NCBI RefSeq assembly: GCF_000244955.1
Contig: NZ_CM001439.1
Coordinates: forward strand, 3,702,543-3,766,542
Reading direction: 5' to 3'
Source: Saccharomonospora marina XMU15
GTDB taxonomy: Bacteria; Actinomycetota; Actinomycetes; Mycobacteriales; Pseudonocardiaceae
Length of the DNA: 64,000 bases
A program made the translations under genes and the position numbers. The first letter of the stretch is position 1. Each line of letters opens with the position of its first letter. Under the pieces are notes generated by a model. The model worked only from the letters and a program-made list of their open reading frames with translations, searched no databases and was not told where the DNA came from. Below, one piece after another: positions 1-6,650 of the stretch.

Positions 1-372
1 ACCCGGGTGTTCACCGACTTCGAGGTGCCCGACGAGGCGGTCGGCTGCGGCTTCCACGAGGCGGTCCGGGGCGTGCTGTCGCACCACATGGTCATCAAGG
101 ACAAGAAGATCGCCAACTACCACCCCTACCCGCCGACGCCGTGGAATGCCAGCCCCAGGGACAGCTACGGCACACCGGGCCCCTACGAGGACGCCGTGCA
201 GGACACGCCCATCTTCGAGGAGAACGGCCCGAAGAACTTCAAGGGCGTCGACATCATGCGGTCGGTACGCAGCTTCGACCCGTGCCTGCCCTGCGGGGTC
301 CACATGTACCTCGGCGGCGGCCGGGAACTGAGGAAGCTGCACTCGCCCACTCTCGGAGGAATCAATGGGTGA
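1..372 (+). CDS. [NiFe] hydrogenase large subunit, C-terminal part (5' truncated by window edge)
   Basis: Only the last ~123 residues are inside the window; the reading frame is open from base 1. The diagnostic feature is the C-terminal metal-binding motif DPCLPCGVH (bases 277-303), whose two cysteines would help hold the Ni-Fe active site. About 22 residues follow the histidine, matching the tail that a maturation endopeptidase removes after metal insertion in this family. The following genes (NifU-like, DUF5947) resemble the accessory set of the high-affinity group 1h (formerly group 5) actinobacterial hydrogenases that oxidise atmospheric H2, so that subgroup is inferred. The stop overlaps the next start (ATG at 365), indicating translational coupling. 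The small subunit and most maturation genes would lie upstream of the window. Confidence 0.9.
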   Translation, partial: TRVFTDFEVPDEAVGCGFHEAVRGVLSHHMVIKDKKIANYHPYPPTPWNASPRDSYGTPGPYEDAVQDTPIFEENGPKNFKGVDIMRSVRSFDPCLPCGVHMYLGGGRELRKLHSPTLGGING

Positions 373-937
373 GTCGCAGCGGCTCGACGACGCGGAGGTC
401 CAGCGGCGACTGGCCCGGCTCGACGAGATGCTCGACCAGGTCGAACGGATGCCGGGCCCTACCGCGGAATCGGCTGTGGAGGCCGTGCGGACGCTGACCG
501 AAGTGTACGGCGAGGCACTGGCGCGGGTGCTGGACGCGGCAGGCACGACACAGGCGGAGGCGCTGTGCGCCGACGAGTTGCTCAGCCACCTGTTCGTGCT
601 TCACGGCATCCATCCGGGTTCGCTCGCAGACCGCGTCGAGCGGGCGTTGGCCTATGTCAGGCCACACCTCGAGCGCAAAGGGGGCAGGGTGGAGCGCGCG
701 TCGATCGACTCCGGCGTCGCGCAGATACGCCTGCTGCCGGGCGGCTGCGGTAGCTGTTCCTCGCCGGAGTCGTCGCCGGAACTGGAGCGGGCGGTGAGGG
801 AGTCGGTGCTCTCGCTGGCGCCCGAACTCACCGAGGTGCGCATCGTGACCGACTCCGCGGACGAACGTTCACCGTCGTTGATCCCTGTGGACGCGCTGCT
901 GGCCCGCACCGCCACGGCGACCGGGAGCAGCGGATGA
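365..937 (+). CDS. NifU-like C-terminal domain protein, hydrogenase-associated
   Basis: 190 aa. The C-terminal half resembles the NifU/Nfu scaffold domain, with a CxxC pair at C128 and C131 (context GGCGSC) that in the family binds a labile or transferred Fe-S cluster. The N-terminal ~90 residues are helical and charged, and C68 lies outside the NifU motif. It overlaps the hydrogenase large-subunit stop by 8 bases and the next gene by 4, so it is coupled to both. In group 1h hydrogenase operons such a protein is a routine neighbour and is presumed to supply Fe-S clusters to the small subunit or an electron-transfer partner; that role is inferred from context. Confidence 0.82.
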   Translation: MGESQRLDDAEVQRRLARLDEMLDQVERMPGPTAESAVEAVRTLTEVYGEALARVLDAAGTTQAEALCADELLSHLFVLHGIHPGSLADRVERALAYVRPHLERKGGRVERASIDSGVAQIRLLPGGCGSCSSPESSPELERAVRESVLSLAPELTEVRIVTDSADERSPSLIPVDALLARTATATGSSG

Positions 938-1524
938 AGGCGACAGCGCTGGAACGGATCGTCCGCATGTCGCCTCGCGAGCCCATCCGGACCGACGAAC
1001 AGTGCGAGCTGTGCGCAGCGCCTGTCGAGCACACCCATCGTCACCTGCTCGACGTCCGGGGCGGCGAGGTGCTGTGCGCCTGCCAGGCGTGCTGGTTGCT
1101 GTTCGACCGCGAGCAGGCCGGCGATGGCCGCTACCGCCAGATACCGAGGCGGCGGCTGCGGCTGCCCACCCTGCCGGTGGAGAAGCTGGGCGTGCCGGTC
1201 GGGCTGGCGTTCGTCGTCACCCGCGCCGACGGGTCCGCGCTGGCGCACTATCCCAGCCCGGCCGGCCCGACCCGCTGGGAAGTCGACCGCGAAGCGTGGC
1301 TGCAGGTGGTCGCGGACTGTCCGCGACTGCGCGACCTGCGCACCGACGTGGAGGCCGTGCTGGTCAACACCGCACGCGGGCACGACGAGCGCTGGATCGT
1401 ACCGGTCGACGACTGTTACCGGCTCACCGCGATCATCCGGGGTGAGTGGAGGGGACTGTCCGGAGGCGACACGGTGTGGCCGCGAATCGACCGCTTCTTC
1501 AGCGAGTTGACCGAGCGACCGTAG
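934..1524 (+). CDS. DUF5947-family protein, hydrogenase operon
   Basis: 196 aa, starting at an ATG that overlaps the previous stop (ATGA). Near the N terminus are a C24-x2-C27 pair, a histidine cluster (H33, H35, H37) and a second cysteine group (C48, C50, C53), a pattern that suggests a zinc ribbon or metal site. The remainder is a mixed alpha/beta domain ending in an FF/FS helix. I recognise the layout as the DUF5947 family found beside actinobacterial group 1h hydrogenases. The biochemical function is unknown; a role in hydrogenase assembly or electron transfer is a guess from linkage only. Confidence 0.7.
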   Translation: MKATALERIVRMSPREPIRTDEQCELCAAPVEHTHRHLLDVRGGEVLCACQACWLLFDREQAGDGRYRQIPRRRLRLPTLPVEKLGVPVGLAFVVTRADGSALAHYPSPAGPTRWEVDREAWLQVVADCPRLRDLRTDVEAVLVNTARGHDERWIVPVDDCYRLTAIIRGEWRGLSGGDTVWPRIDRFFSELTERP

Positions 1525-1545
1525 AGCGATCACGGAGGAGGACAG

Positions 1546-1752
1546 ATGGGCAGCATCCGGGTCGGCAAACCCGACACCAAGCCGGACTCGCCGAGCCACG
1601 TCGGTGGCATCAACCAGGGCAACGAGGGCCCCTACGACAAGCAGCCGGGCCACCACCGTGACGGCACGGCGGACGCGCGGCGCTCGACCGGGATCAACCC
1701 GAAGCGACACGACGCGATCCTGAAGAGCATGCCGAACCTGCCGCCGGGGTGA
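1546..1752 (+). CDS. Small conserved hydrophilic protein
   Basis: 68 aa with a strong GGAGGA Shine-Dalgarno just upstream of the ATG. The sequence is very polar and rich in Gly, Pro, Lys and Asp, with no membrane segment and no cysteine, which suggests an intrinsically disordered protein. It contains a central GHHRDGTADARRSTGI stretch and ends in MPNLPPG; I recall similar short proteins in other actinomycetes. It sits 21 bases after the DUF5947 gene on the same strand, so it is probably co-transcribed with the hydrogenase genes. No function can be assigned. Confidence 0.7.
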   Translation: MGSIRVGKPDTKPDSPSHVGGINQGNEGPYDKQPGHHRDGTADARRSTGINPKRHDAILKSMPNLPPG

Positions 1753-1788
1753 ACGAGTCGCGCAAACACGACAGGAAGGAATCGAGTC

Positions 1789-1929
1789 ATGGCCAAGCGA
1801 GCACTGCTCGCGCAAGCCGCTCTGCTCGCGGCGGGTGTCGCGGCGCTGGCGGTGCGTGAGTTTCCCGGGCTGATTCGCGAGATCAGGATGTGGCGCATGG
1901 CTACGCTGCGCCGCAGTCCTCGCCACTGA
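1789..1929 (+). CDS. 46-aa single-span membrane peptide (DUF6893-like)
   Basis: 46 aa, with an AGGAAGGAA ribosome-binding sequence ending about 7 bases before the ATG. A hydrophobic helix (residues ~5-23, rich in Ala and Leu) is followed by a PGLIREIRMWRM segment and a basic tail. This is the architecture of the small DUF6893 proteins annotated in many actinobacteria. It probably sits in the cytoplasmic membrane with its basic tail in the cytoplasm. The same-strand position after the 68-aa protein suggests it is the last gene of the hydrogenase operon. Function unknown. Confidence 0.6.
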   Translation: MAKRALLAQAALLAAGVAALAVREFPGLIREIRMWRMATLRRSPRH

Positions 1930-2007
1930 CCACGGCGGCCGTGTAGTGCGACCGATCGGGGGTATCCATCGGTGACACCGCAATCCGCCGAGTGAAAGAC
2001 CGAGCCG

Positions 2008-2577
2008 ATGGACGCGATCGAACTACTCCGCAAAGACCACGAGAACGTGCTGGCCATGCTGCGACGGCTCGAGGAGACACCCACGACCGACACGGGTGCG
2101 AGTGACGACGCGCTGCAAGCCCGCGACCAGCTGGTGACCGAGCTTGTCGTGGCCGAGTCGCAGCACGAGGCGGTGGAGGAGCAATTCTTCTGGCCGATGG
2201 TTCGCGACTCCGTACCCGGCGGCGACGAGCTGGCCTCGCAGGCGCTGGAGCAGGAATCCGCGGCCAAGGACGTGCTCGACGCGCTGGACAAGACGCCACC
2301 GACGGACCCGCGGTTCGAGGAGCTGATCGAGCAGGTTGTCCGCGACGGGCGCGAGCACATCGAGTTCGAGCAGGATCAGGTGTGGCCCAGGGTTCGGCAG
2401 ACACTGAGCGAGGACCAGCTTCAAGAACTCGGTGACAAGATGGCGAAGGCGAAGCGCACCGCGCCGACGCGGCCACACCCTGCCACCCCTTCCACACCCG
2501 GCGCGCAGAAGAGCGCGGGCCCGGTGGCGGCGATGTTCGACAAGCTGCGCGACGCGATGAGCGGGCGCCGGGGCTGA
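2008..2577 (+). CDS. Hemerythrin HHE-domain protein
   Basis: 189 aa. The N-terminal ~140 residues form a four-helix hemerythrin-like domain: H11 in the opening LRKDHENV helix, H53 and E57 in SQHEAVEEQFFW, and a later HIEFEQDQVWP segment provide the His/Glu set expected for a di-iron site that binds O2 or NO. The C-terminal ~45 residues are Pro/Ala/Lys-rich and probably disordered. It has its own 78-base upstream gap, so it may be separately transcribed. A strong inverted repeat follows the stop (2607-2651). A role in oxygen or NO sensing near an O2-tolerant hydrogenase is plausible but not shown. Confidence 0.85.
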   Translation: MDAIELLRKDHENVLAMLRRLEETPTTDTGASDDALQARDQLVTELVVAESQHEAVEEQFFWPMVRDSVPGGDELASQALEQESAAKDVLDALDKTPPTDPRFEELIEQVVRDGREHIEFEQDQVWPRVRQTLSEDQLQELGDKMAKAKRTAPTRPHPATPSTPGAQKSAGPVAAMFDKLRDAMSGRRG

Positions 2578-2606
2578 GCCGAAGGCGGCACACCGACCGA
2601 CGTTGG

Positions 2607-2651
2607 GTGGCCCGCGGTGTCCGATGCGTTCCACCGGACACCGCGGGCCAC
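2607..2651. terminator. Bidirectional hairpin terminator between convergent genes
   Basis: A perfect 17-bp inverted repeat (GTGGCCCGCGGTGTCCG at 2607-2623 and its complement at 2635-2651) with an 11-base loop lies between the hemerythrin gene (+) and the DUF3558 lipoprotein gene (-). There is no clear T-run, as is common in high-GC genomes. Position and symmetry fit a shared terminator. Confidence 0.8.
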
Positions 2652-2680
2652 GAAACCTACTCGGGTTTACTCGGATTCAT

Positions 2681-3670
2681 TCAGGCTGCGGGTAGCTTCG
2701 TGACGACGGCCTTGGCGATCGTGGCCGACTTCTCGCACGCGCCCGCGGCGTCCACGCCACCGCCCGTCTCGGCGTCGTAGGTGATCGAGACGATCTCACC
2801 GAAGGCGTCGCTCTGGTCCTCTCGCGGTGTCTTGATGTGCCGCCACGAGGTCCGGCACGACACGTCGCTGTCGCCCGTCTCCTGCTCCTGGATGGCCGTC
2901 ACGCCACCAGGCAGTTCAAGCGGGTCACCGGAGTCGGCGGGGACCGAACCCGTGAGGCTCACACCGATCATCGGATACGACTCCCCCTCGGGGGAGAGGT
3001 AGCAGGTGTGCAGGTCCATCACATCGCGCTCGGCGGCACCGCCAAGCAACTCGCCCAGCACCTGCTGATCGACGACCTCGCAGGGATCGACGGTCAGCAC
3101 CGAGCCAGCGGGCTGCTTGTACTGCGGTGGGTCGGAGTGCAACGTGCGTACCACCTTTTCCAGCGCGCTGCGGCCCGCCGCGCAGGCGTCCCCTCCGGCG
3201 TGGTTCACCTGGAAGTTGATGCCCAGTTCCGCCTCGAACGACGTGACCGCGGTGACGTAGCACGTCTCCTCGTCCGACTTGTCCACGATGAGCGGTAGTC
3301 CGTCCACCTTCTCGGTCGGGTCGTCGACGATCACCACGTTGTCACCGACGCGCAGGGTCATCTCGACCACGCCGCCGCTGGAGCTGTTGACCTCGACGGC
3401 ACATTCGGCCCAGTCCACTTCGTGCAGGCTGTCCGGCACGATGGTGCCGACCTCGGCCAGGTTCTCCTCCGACAGGAGTCCGCAGGGGTCGACGGTGCGC
3501 AGTGCGGCCGCCTCGACGGCGGGGTCGTTGATCGCGGGCTTGCTGCTGCTCGACTCGGCCGCGCCAGCCGTCCGGTCGTCGTCGGAGGCGCCCCCAGCGC
3601 ATCCCGCGGCGAGTCCGAGCGCTATCACGGCGGCGGCCAGGATCGGCCGCCGCACCAATCTGTTGATCAT
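2681..3670 (-). CDS. DUF3558-type secreted lipoprotein
   Basis: 329 aa. The ATG at 3670 was chosen over longer upstream frames because it gives a clean signal peptide: basic MINRLVRR, a hydrophobic stretch, then a lipobox ending LAAGC with the lipidated cysteine at residue 24. The mature part begins with a Ser/Asp-rich linker and has two similar halves, each with a DPC motif (VDPCGLLS and VDPCEVVD) and paired cysteines. This is the pattern of DUF3558 lipoproteins of actinobacteria, which are exported and anchored to the outer face of the membrane. Substrate or partner unknown. It is divergent from the TetR gene and ends at a shared terminator. Confidence 0.8.
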   Translation of the reverse strand: MINRLVRRPILAAAVIALGLAAGCAGGASDDDRTAGAAESSSSKPAINDPAVEAAALRTVDPCGLLSEENLAEVGTIVPDSLHEVDWAECAVEVNSSSGGVVEMTLRVGDNVVIVDDPTEKVDGLPLIVDKSDEETCYVTAVTSFEAELGINFQVNHAGGDACAAGRSALEKVVRTLHSDPPQYKQPAGSVLTVDPCEVVDQQVLGELLGGAAERDVMDLHTCYLSPEGESYPMIGVSLTGSVPADSGDPLELPGGVTAIQEQETGDSDVSCRTSWRHIKTPREDQSDAFGEIVSITYDAETGGGVDAAGACEKSATIAKAVVTKLPAA

Positions 3671-3818
3671 TGGCGAGACGCTAGCAGAACCGGACAGTCG
3701 TTCGCGGGGCATACCGGCTAACTCGGACGGACCGCCCACGGGCAGGCACGATGTGTCCACGTGACCACGGCACGCCACCGGAGCGGTGCGCGCCCGCGTG
3801 GTCTGGTAGTAAGGGTGC

Positions 3819-4409
3819 GTGCCATCGCAGCAGGCCCGCAGGTCCACCAGGATCGACGTCGAGCGCAACCGCGCGAACCTGCTCGACGCGGCCGTCGAGG
3901 CGATGACCCACGACCCCGACTGGTCCATGGCCGACGTCGCCAGGGCGGCCAACCTCACCCGCGCCACGCTCTACCGGCACTTCGGCACCAGGGAGAAGCT
4001 GCTCGAGGCGATGCGCGAGGACGCACTGACCCGCGCGGGCGCAGCGATCAAGGGTTCGCGACTCGACCAGGGCAGCGCGCTGGAAGCCCTTCGCCGCGCG
4101 GTGGAGGCCGTGCTGGCTCAGGGCGCACGGTTCCGGCCACTGCTGGAGGAGGGGTTCGAGCAGAGCACCTCCTTCCTGCGGCAGCGGCAGCGGGTGTTCG
4201 CTCCGCTGCTGGAGGTCGTCAGGCGGGGCCAGCGGGATGGCCAGATCCGGACCGACCTCCCGGCCGAGTGGGTGCTCAGCGTGCTGATGTCGCTGCTCAC
4301 CACAGCCGTGCGCGTGTCGGCGGCACCATGGCATCGCGGCAGCGGCGACCACTCCCTCACCGAGTTGACCTTCACCACCCTGACCGAAGGCATCACGCCA
4401 CACCGCTGA
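3819..4409 (+). CDS. TetR/AcrR-family transcriptional regulator
   Basis: 196 aa from GTG. Residues ~12-60 form the TetR-type helix-turn-helix (MADVARAANLTRATLYRHFGTREKLLEAM), and the rest is an all-helical ligand-binding and dimerisation domain. It is divergent from the DUF3558 lipoprotein gene (148-base gap) and lies just upstream of a DUF2231/FAD-monooxygenase pair and an MMPL exporter. The promoters of both carry a shared ATGTCTCAnTTTG motif (4562 and 8892), so this protein is the natural candidate to control them; this is inference. A TAGTAA sequence 7 bases before the GTG may mean a very short leader. Confidence 0.85.
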   Translation: MPSQQARRSTRIDVERNRANLLDAAVEAMTHDPDWSMADVARAANLTRATLYRHFGTREKLLEAMREDALTRAGAAIKGSRLDQGSALEALRRAVEAVLAQGARFRPLLEEGFEQSTSFLRQRQRVFAPLLEVVRRGQRDGQIRTDLPAEWVLSVLMSLLTTAVRVSAAPWHRGSGDHSLTELTFTTLTEGITPHR

Positions 4410-4415
4410 TCACCC

Positions 4416-4452
4416 CGCGAGTCCCCCGCTCCCGCCCGCGAGTTCTGCGCTC
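4416..4452. repeat. Dispersed intergenic repeat, copy 1
   Basis: The segment contains GCGAGTCCCCCGCTCCCG followed directly by a second unit beginning GCGAGTTCTGCGCTC. Bases 4417-4452 recur exactly (36 bp) at 59682-59717, inside a longer array of the same ~21-bp unit. Both copies lie between genes, 55 kb apart. It starts 7 bases after the TetR stop codon. Confidence 0.8.
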
Positions 4453-4552
4453 AGAACCGGCACGGAACCCAGCAGGCGGGCGCAAGCACGCCCGGCGAGA
4501 GCGCCAAAGCCGCCATTCGACACCGGCTCGGTGATCCCCATCCAGACAAAAC

Positions 4553-4582
4553 TAGACTTTGATGTCTCACTTTGGCTAGGCT
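4553..4582 (+). promoter_or_regulatory. Putative promoter and TetR-type operator for DUF2231/monooxygenase operon
   Basis: A -35-like TAGACT (4553-4558) and a -10-like TAGGCT (4577-4582) are 18 bases apart. AGAC-N6-GTCT (4554-4567) is a small inverted repeat overlapping the -35 box, and ATGTCTCACTTTGG (4562-4575) matches 12 of 14 bases in the MMPL promoter at 8892-8905. This would be a likely binding site for the neighbouring TetR protein. Confidence 0.4.
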
Positions 4583-4618
4583 GTCGCCGCCACGCTCCTG
4601 AACCGCGGTTGGAGGAAC

Positions 4619-5101
4619 ATGTTCGAGACGGTCTTCGGCCTGCCCGTGCACCCACTCGTCGTACACGCCACCGTGGTGGTCGTTCCGCTGGCGGCCGTGC
4701 TGGTGGTACTGGCGGCGGTGTGGCCACGGTTTCGCGGGGCGAGCGCGTTCTGGCCGCTCGCGATCAGCCTGACGGCGCTGGCACTCGTCCCGGTGTCGGT
4801 TGAATCGGGGCAGAGTCTCGCGCAACGCAGCGATCCGAGTCCGCTCATCGAGTCCCATCAGGAACTGGGAGAGGGGCTGCTGCCCTGGGTCGGTGCCGTC
4901 GTTCTCGCCGCGGCCGGACTGCTGTGGCTGCGTGCTCGCGAGGCTCGCCCACCGGGCGAGAGCGGGAAAAGGCGGCAGCGACTCGCCGCACTCGGACTCG
5001 CGGTACTCGCCCTGGCCAGCGGCATTGGCACCACCGTCCAGATCGTCCGGATCGGACACAGCGGTGCCGAATCGGTGTGGACGAGCGAGGCCTCCCGGTG
5101 A
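4619..5101 (+). CDS. DUF2231 integral membrane protein
   Basis: 160 aa with a GGAGG ribosome-binding site directly before the ATG. It has four predicted membrane spans (roughly residues 16-38, 45-62, 82-100 and 118-138). The N-terminal MFETVFGLPVHPLVVHAT resembles the conserved LP-x-HP-x-x-VH signature of the DUF2231 family, where histidines may bind haem or metal. The stop overlaps the GTG start of the FAD monooxygenase (GTGA), so the two are made together. Function not established; in other DUF2231 cases a redox-associated membrane role is suspected. Confidence 0.8.
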   Translation: MFETVFGLPVHPLVVHATVVVVPLAAVLVVLAAVWPRFRGASAFWPLAISLTALALVPVSVESGQSLAQRSDPSPLIESHQELGEGLLPWVGAVVLAAAGLLWLRAREARPPGESGKRRQRLAALGLAVLALASGIGTTVQIVRIGHSGAESVWTSEASR

Positions 5102-6627
5102 GCGCGCGGGAGCCGGACGTCGACGTGCTCGTCGTCGGCGCAGGGCCAACCGGGCTCACCGCCGCGTGCGAGGCGATGCGCCACGGACTGACCGTACGGA
5201 TCGTCGACCGCAAGCCACACCGCTCCTCCTACTCCAAGGCGCTGGTGGCGCACGCGCGCACACTCGAGGTCTTCGAGGCGATGGGTGTGGCCAAAGCTGT
5301 GGTGGCACAGGGAATTCCGTTCGCCGCACTCAACCCCCGCGCCGGCGCGCGGGGCCGAGCCAGACGCATCGACCTGCTCGAGTTGCCGTGGGGCGACACC
5401 GCCTACCCCTACTGGCTGTCGATCCCGCAGTACGCGACGGAACGGGTGCTGGAGGAGCACCTGGAGTTGCTCGGCGCGCGAGTGGATTGGCGGGTCGGTC
5501 TGCACGGGGTGCGCGAGCACGAGGGGCATGTCGAGGCACGACTGGAACACGATGACGGAACATCGGAAGTGGTGCGCTCCCGGTGGTTGCTGGGATGCGA
5601 CGGCGCTCGCAGCAGCGTGCGGGAACAGGCCGGGCTGAGGCTGCGCCGCGAGGCCACCGGAGTGACGTTCGTGCTGGCCGATGTCAAGACCACCACGGAA
5701 CTTCCGGAGGACGAGGGACATGTCTTCCTCTCGCCGCAGGGTTTGCTCCTGATCGTGCCGATGCCGGAGCCAGGCCGCTGGCGCATCATCGCCCACGAAC
5801 CGCGACCGGCGTCCACCACGATCGACGCGGAGTTTCTCGACACGCTGATCCGCCAGCGCTGCGGGCTCGAGTTCGGCAGTCACGCGGTCACCTGGACATC
5901 CCGGTTCGATCTGAGCAACGGGGTCGCCGATCGGTACCGCAGTGGCAGGGTGTTCCTCGCCGGGGACGCCGCGCACGTGCACAGCCCGGTCGGCGGCCAG
6001 GGGCTCAACACCGGTGTGCAGGACGCCCACAACCTGCTGTGGAAGCTCGCGGCGGCGCGTGACGCGCCGCCGCAAACCGCGCAGGCCCTGCTCGACAGCT
6101 ACGACGCGGAGCGGAGGCCGGTTGCCGAGCAGATGGTGTCGGCCACCGCCAGGGCGACCGGTTTGCTCACCCGCCGCAGCGGCACGCTTCGCCGGGTGCT
6201 TGGAAGGCTGGCGCCGGTGGTGCTGGCGCGGCCTCGAGTCCGGGCCCGGCTGGGACGGAACGTGGGGATGCTGGAGGTCGCCTACCGGCGCGGCCCCGCG
6301 CTCGGCGGCGGCTCGTGGTCGGGGCGCCGCATGCCCAATCCGGTGCTGAGCACGGGCGGGCGGTTGCACGAGCGACTGGATCCGCTGCGCCCGACGTGGG
6401 TGGTCACGGGGCTACCGACATCAGCCGTGCCCGCCTCGGACGCACCGGGCTGGCGCGGCTTTCCGGTCCTGCAGCTGCCCGCCGAGGAACTGCCGGACTC
6501 GGCTGTACCGCCGGTGGCCCTGGTCCGCCCGGATCGCTACATCGCTACATCGGCCACCACCGTCGAGCGCGCCTGGGCCGCGCTGCCATCCGACACCTTC
6601 CACGGCGGTGCCGGGTCCGGCGAGTGA
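5098..6627 (+). CDS. FAD-dependent aromatic monooxygenase (PHBH/MhpA type)
   Basis: 509 aa. The GTG at 5098 overlaps the previous stop and places the FAD dinucleotide fold at the N terminus (VVGAGPTG, residues 12-19). The second FAD motif GCDGARS lies near residue 166, and the ribityl-binding GD motif (G289-D290, in GDAAHVHSPVGGQGLN) is intact. These three signatures define class A flavoprotein hydroxylases, which use NAD(P)H and O2 to hydroxylate phenolic or polyketide substrates. The C-terminal ~110 residues match the thioredoxin-like tail of the PheA/MhpA group. With a TetR gene before and an MMPL exporter after, a detoxification or drug-modification role is possible. A strong hairpin overlaps the stop codon. 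Confidence 0.85.
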   Translation: MSAREPDVDVLVVGAGPTGLTAACEAMRHGLTVRIVDRKPHRSSYSKALVAHARTLEVFEAMGVAKAVVAQGIPFAALNPRAGARGRARRIDLLELPWGDTAYPYWLSIPQYATERVLEEHLELLGARVDWRVGLHGVREHEGHVEARLEHDDGTSEVVRSRWLLGCDGARSSVREQAGLRLRREATGVTFVLADVKTTTELPEDEGHVFLSPQGLLLIVPMPEPGRWRIIAHEPRPASTTIDAEFLDTLIRQRCGLEFGSHAVTWTSRFDLSNGVADRYRSGRVFLAGDAAHVHSPVGGQGLNTGVQDAHNLLWKLAAARDAPPQTAQALLDSYDAERRPVAEQMVSATARATGLLTRRSGTLRRVLGRLAPVVLARPRVRARLGRNVGMLEVAYRRGPALGGGSWSGRRMPNPVLSTGGRLHERLDPLRPTWVVTGLPTSAVPASDAPGWRGFPVLQLPAEELPDSAVPPVALVRPDRYIATSATTVERAWAALPSDTFHGGAGSGE

Positions 6628-6646
6628 GCCGGACCCGGCACCGCCG
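6603..6646. terminator. Bidirectional hairpin terminator overlapping a stop codon
   Basis: A perfect 19-bp stem (6603-6621 with 6628-6646) has a 6-base loop, GAGTGA, that contains the monooxygenase stop codon. It lies between convergent genes and ends 4 bases before the MMPL stop codon, so it probably terminates both. Confidence 0.8.
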
Positions 6647-6650
6647 GAGA

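Noticed and set aside
652..1983. 443-aa minus-strand ORF opposite the NifU-like and DUF5947 genes
   Set aside because: Antisense shadow of coupled, recognisable + strand genes; its product is Arg/Pro/His-rich with no domain.
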